From an uncultured Alphaproteobacteria bacterium (lineage in GTDB: Bacteria; Pseudomonadota; Alphaproteobacteria; HIMB59; GCA-002718135), in assembly GCA_902524385.1 (NCBI GenBank), contig CABZCZ010000004.1, positions 1-64,000 on the forward strand: DNA of 64,000 bases, read 5' to 3'. Both the position numbers and the translations under genes were made by a program. This document shows positions 63,199 through 64,000 of this stretch, one piece after another. The notes under the pieces are model-generated. The model made no database searches, was not told where the DNA came from, and saw only the letters and a list, made by a program, of their open reading frames with translations. Position 1 is the stretch's first letter; the number at the start of each line of letters is the position of its first letter.

Positions 63199-64000
63199 AT
63201 GAAAATTATTAAAATATTACTTATTACTTTATTTCTTTTTCCAGTTTCTATGCAAGCTTATGCTGCACCAACTGGACAAGATCTTGGTGATAAATGGTGC
63301 TCAGATGTAAAAATGCATTTTTATGCTGGAGGTCCTGAAGCTGGAGGTTTTGCTGGAATAGTTGCAGCAGGAGCTATGAATGCTATTAGAGATACTGGTG
63401 CTGATGCTGAAATTATATACTCAGAGTGGGATTTTGAAAAAATGGTCCGTCAACTTAGAGAATCAGTTGGACTTGGAGTAGGTGCTATTGCAATGATGGG
63501 GCATCCGGGAGATGAAGCTCTAATGCCTTTAGCAAAACAAGCTGCTGAAAAAGGTATTCTAATGACTTATCAAAACGTTGACCCATCAGGTGTAAGAGCA
63601 AAATTTGGTGGCGGATACGTAGGAGCAAATTTGGCAACTCAGGGAAAAGCCCTTGCAAGAGAAGCAATTAGGCAATTTGGTTTCAAATCTGGAGATCACG
63701 CTATAGTTATGGTTCCTATTGGAGATTACGCTAGAGCTCAAAGAGAAGATGGTGCAAGAATCATATTTGAAGAACACGGAATGACGGTTACTGTTCTTGA
63801 TGGACAACCGGCTTATGCTTCTGATCCAAATATGACTATCCCAGTTTTCTCAGCAGCGTTAAATGCTAATCCTGAAACAAAAGTAATTGTTCACTCTGGA
63901 AGTGATGTAATGAATGTTGCAGAAGGTATTGCCAAAGCTGCTGGTTATGGACCAAATGAGTTACTTCAAATTGGATTTGATACTAGCCCACAAATTATGT
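63199..64000 (+). CDS. Sugar ABC transporter substrate-binding protein (partial)
   Basis: The gene runs off the right edge after 267 codons. A signal peptide (about residues 1-22, ending QAYA-A) precedes a periplasmic binding protein of the type 1 fold, like RbsB and related proteins: MHFYAGGPEAGGFAG near residue 38, a first-lobe strand VGAIAMMGHPGDEAL, and a VIVHSGSDVMNVAEGIAKA second-lobe segment. GGGAGG is a strong Shine-Dalgarno. The sugar is unknown. Permease and ATPase genes would be expected just beyond the window. Confidence 0.9.
   Translation, partial: MKIIKILLITLFLFPVSMQAYAAPTGQDLGDKWCSDVKMHFYAGGPEAGGFAGIVAAGAMNAIRDTGADAEIIYSEWDFEKMVRQLRESVGLGVGAIAMMGHPGDEALMPLAKQAAEKGILMTYQNVDPSGVRAKFGGGYVGANLATQGKALAREAIRQFGFKSGDHAIVMVPIGDYARAQREDGARIIFEEHGMTVTVLDGQPAYASDPNMTIPVFSAALNANPETKVIVHSGSDVMNVAEGIAKAAGYGPNELLQIGFDTSPQIM

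Noticed and set aside
63485..63807. Two minus-strand frames
   Set aside because: Antisense to the partial sugar-binding protein, which has signal peptide, Shine-Dalgarno and family motifs.

Overview
The window is about 30% G+C, gene-dense and almost free of spacers. It holds ordinary bacterial housekeeping genes in an order typical of Alphaproteobacteria: tig-clpP-clpX-lon-hup-tRNA-Val-tRNA-Asp-nuoA to nuoJ, and murA-hisG-hisD-infA-yacG-tRNA-Phe. Low G+C, tiny intergenic gaps and many start/stop overlaps suggest a streamlined marine alphaproteobacterium of the SAR11 or AEGEAN-169/HIMB59 type. That placement is inference; no rRNA is present. Six tRNA genes are seen (Asp, Val, Leu, His, Phe, Thr), all with an encoded CCA end.

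Layout. 1-8075 (minus): respiratory complex I genes nuoA to nuoI plus the first codons of nuoJ. 8174-14664 (minus): tRNAs, HU, and the Lon/ClpXP/trigger factor block. 14717-17936 (plus): nitrogen assimilation, with an aminotransferase overlapping a PII gene, then two tandem glutamine-riboswitch-like (glnA motif) RNAs, then glnA and a clear terminator. 17973-23567: parE, glpK, a class I amidotransferase, an iolE-like TIM barrel gene and a cytochrome c'-like gene. 23564-28762 (minus): a tightly packed five-gene run with a quinoprotein dehydrogenase, a methyltransferase, a glycosyltransferase and two polar amino acid permeases. 28763-29156: a gene-poor junction with a relic reading frame abutting tRNA-Phe. 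29209-33145 (minus): yacG, infA, hisD, hisG, murA and two very short genes. 33149-34841: a heavy-metal (probably manganese) exporter divergent from mntR, with a palindromic operator between them.

34932-43750 (minus) is a long catabolic run: sugar-binding protein, two ABC permeases, an ADP-ribosylglycohydrolase-family protein, an aldo/keto reductase, an MFS transporter, a nitrilase and a methyltransferase. 43909-52911 is mixed accessory and metabolic content: HpcH/HpaI aldolase, the ABC-F protein Uup, a DsbA-like isomerase, a DUF4174 gene beside tRNA-Thr, a GST, a PdxJ of unusual type, a LysE exporter, an M19 dipeptidase, a cyclophilin and a RidA protein. 52922-63119 has a FemAB-like protein, clpA/clpS, a SPOR-domain D,D-carboxypeptidase, phosphomannomutase and UDP-glucose dehydrogenase (envelope sugars), a fatty acid desaturase and an aldehyde dehydrogenase. 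The window ends inside a second sugar-binding protein gene.

The most interesting region is the nitrogen cassette: a PII protein that lacks the uridylylation tyrosine sits upstream of a glnA gene carrying two tandem glutamine-riboswitch-like aptamers. This suggests that glutamine is sensed directly by RNA rather than through GlnD/PII. Other leads are the relic at tRNA-Phe, the ADP-ribosylglycohydrolase sugar operon, and a coding start five bases after a tRNA end.
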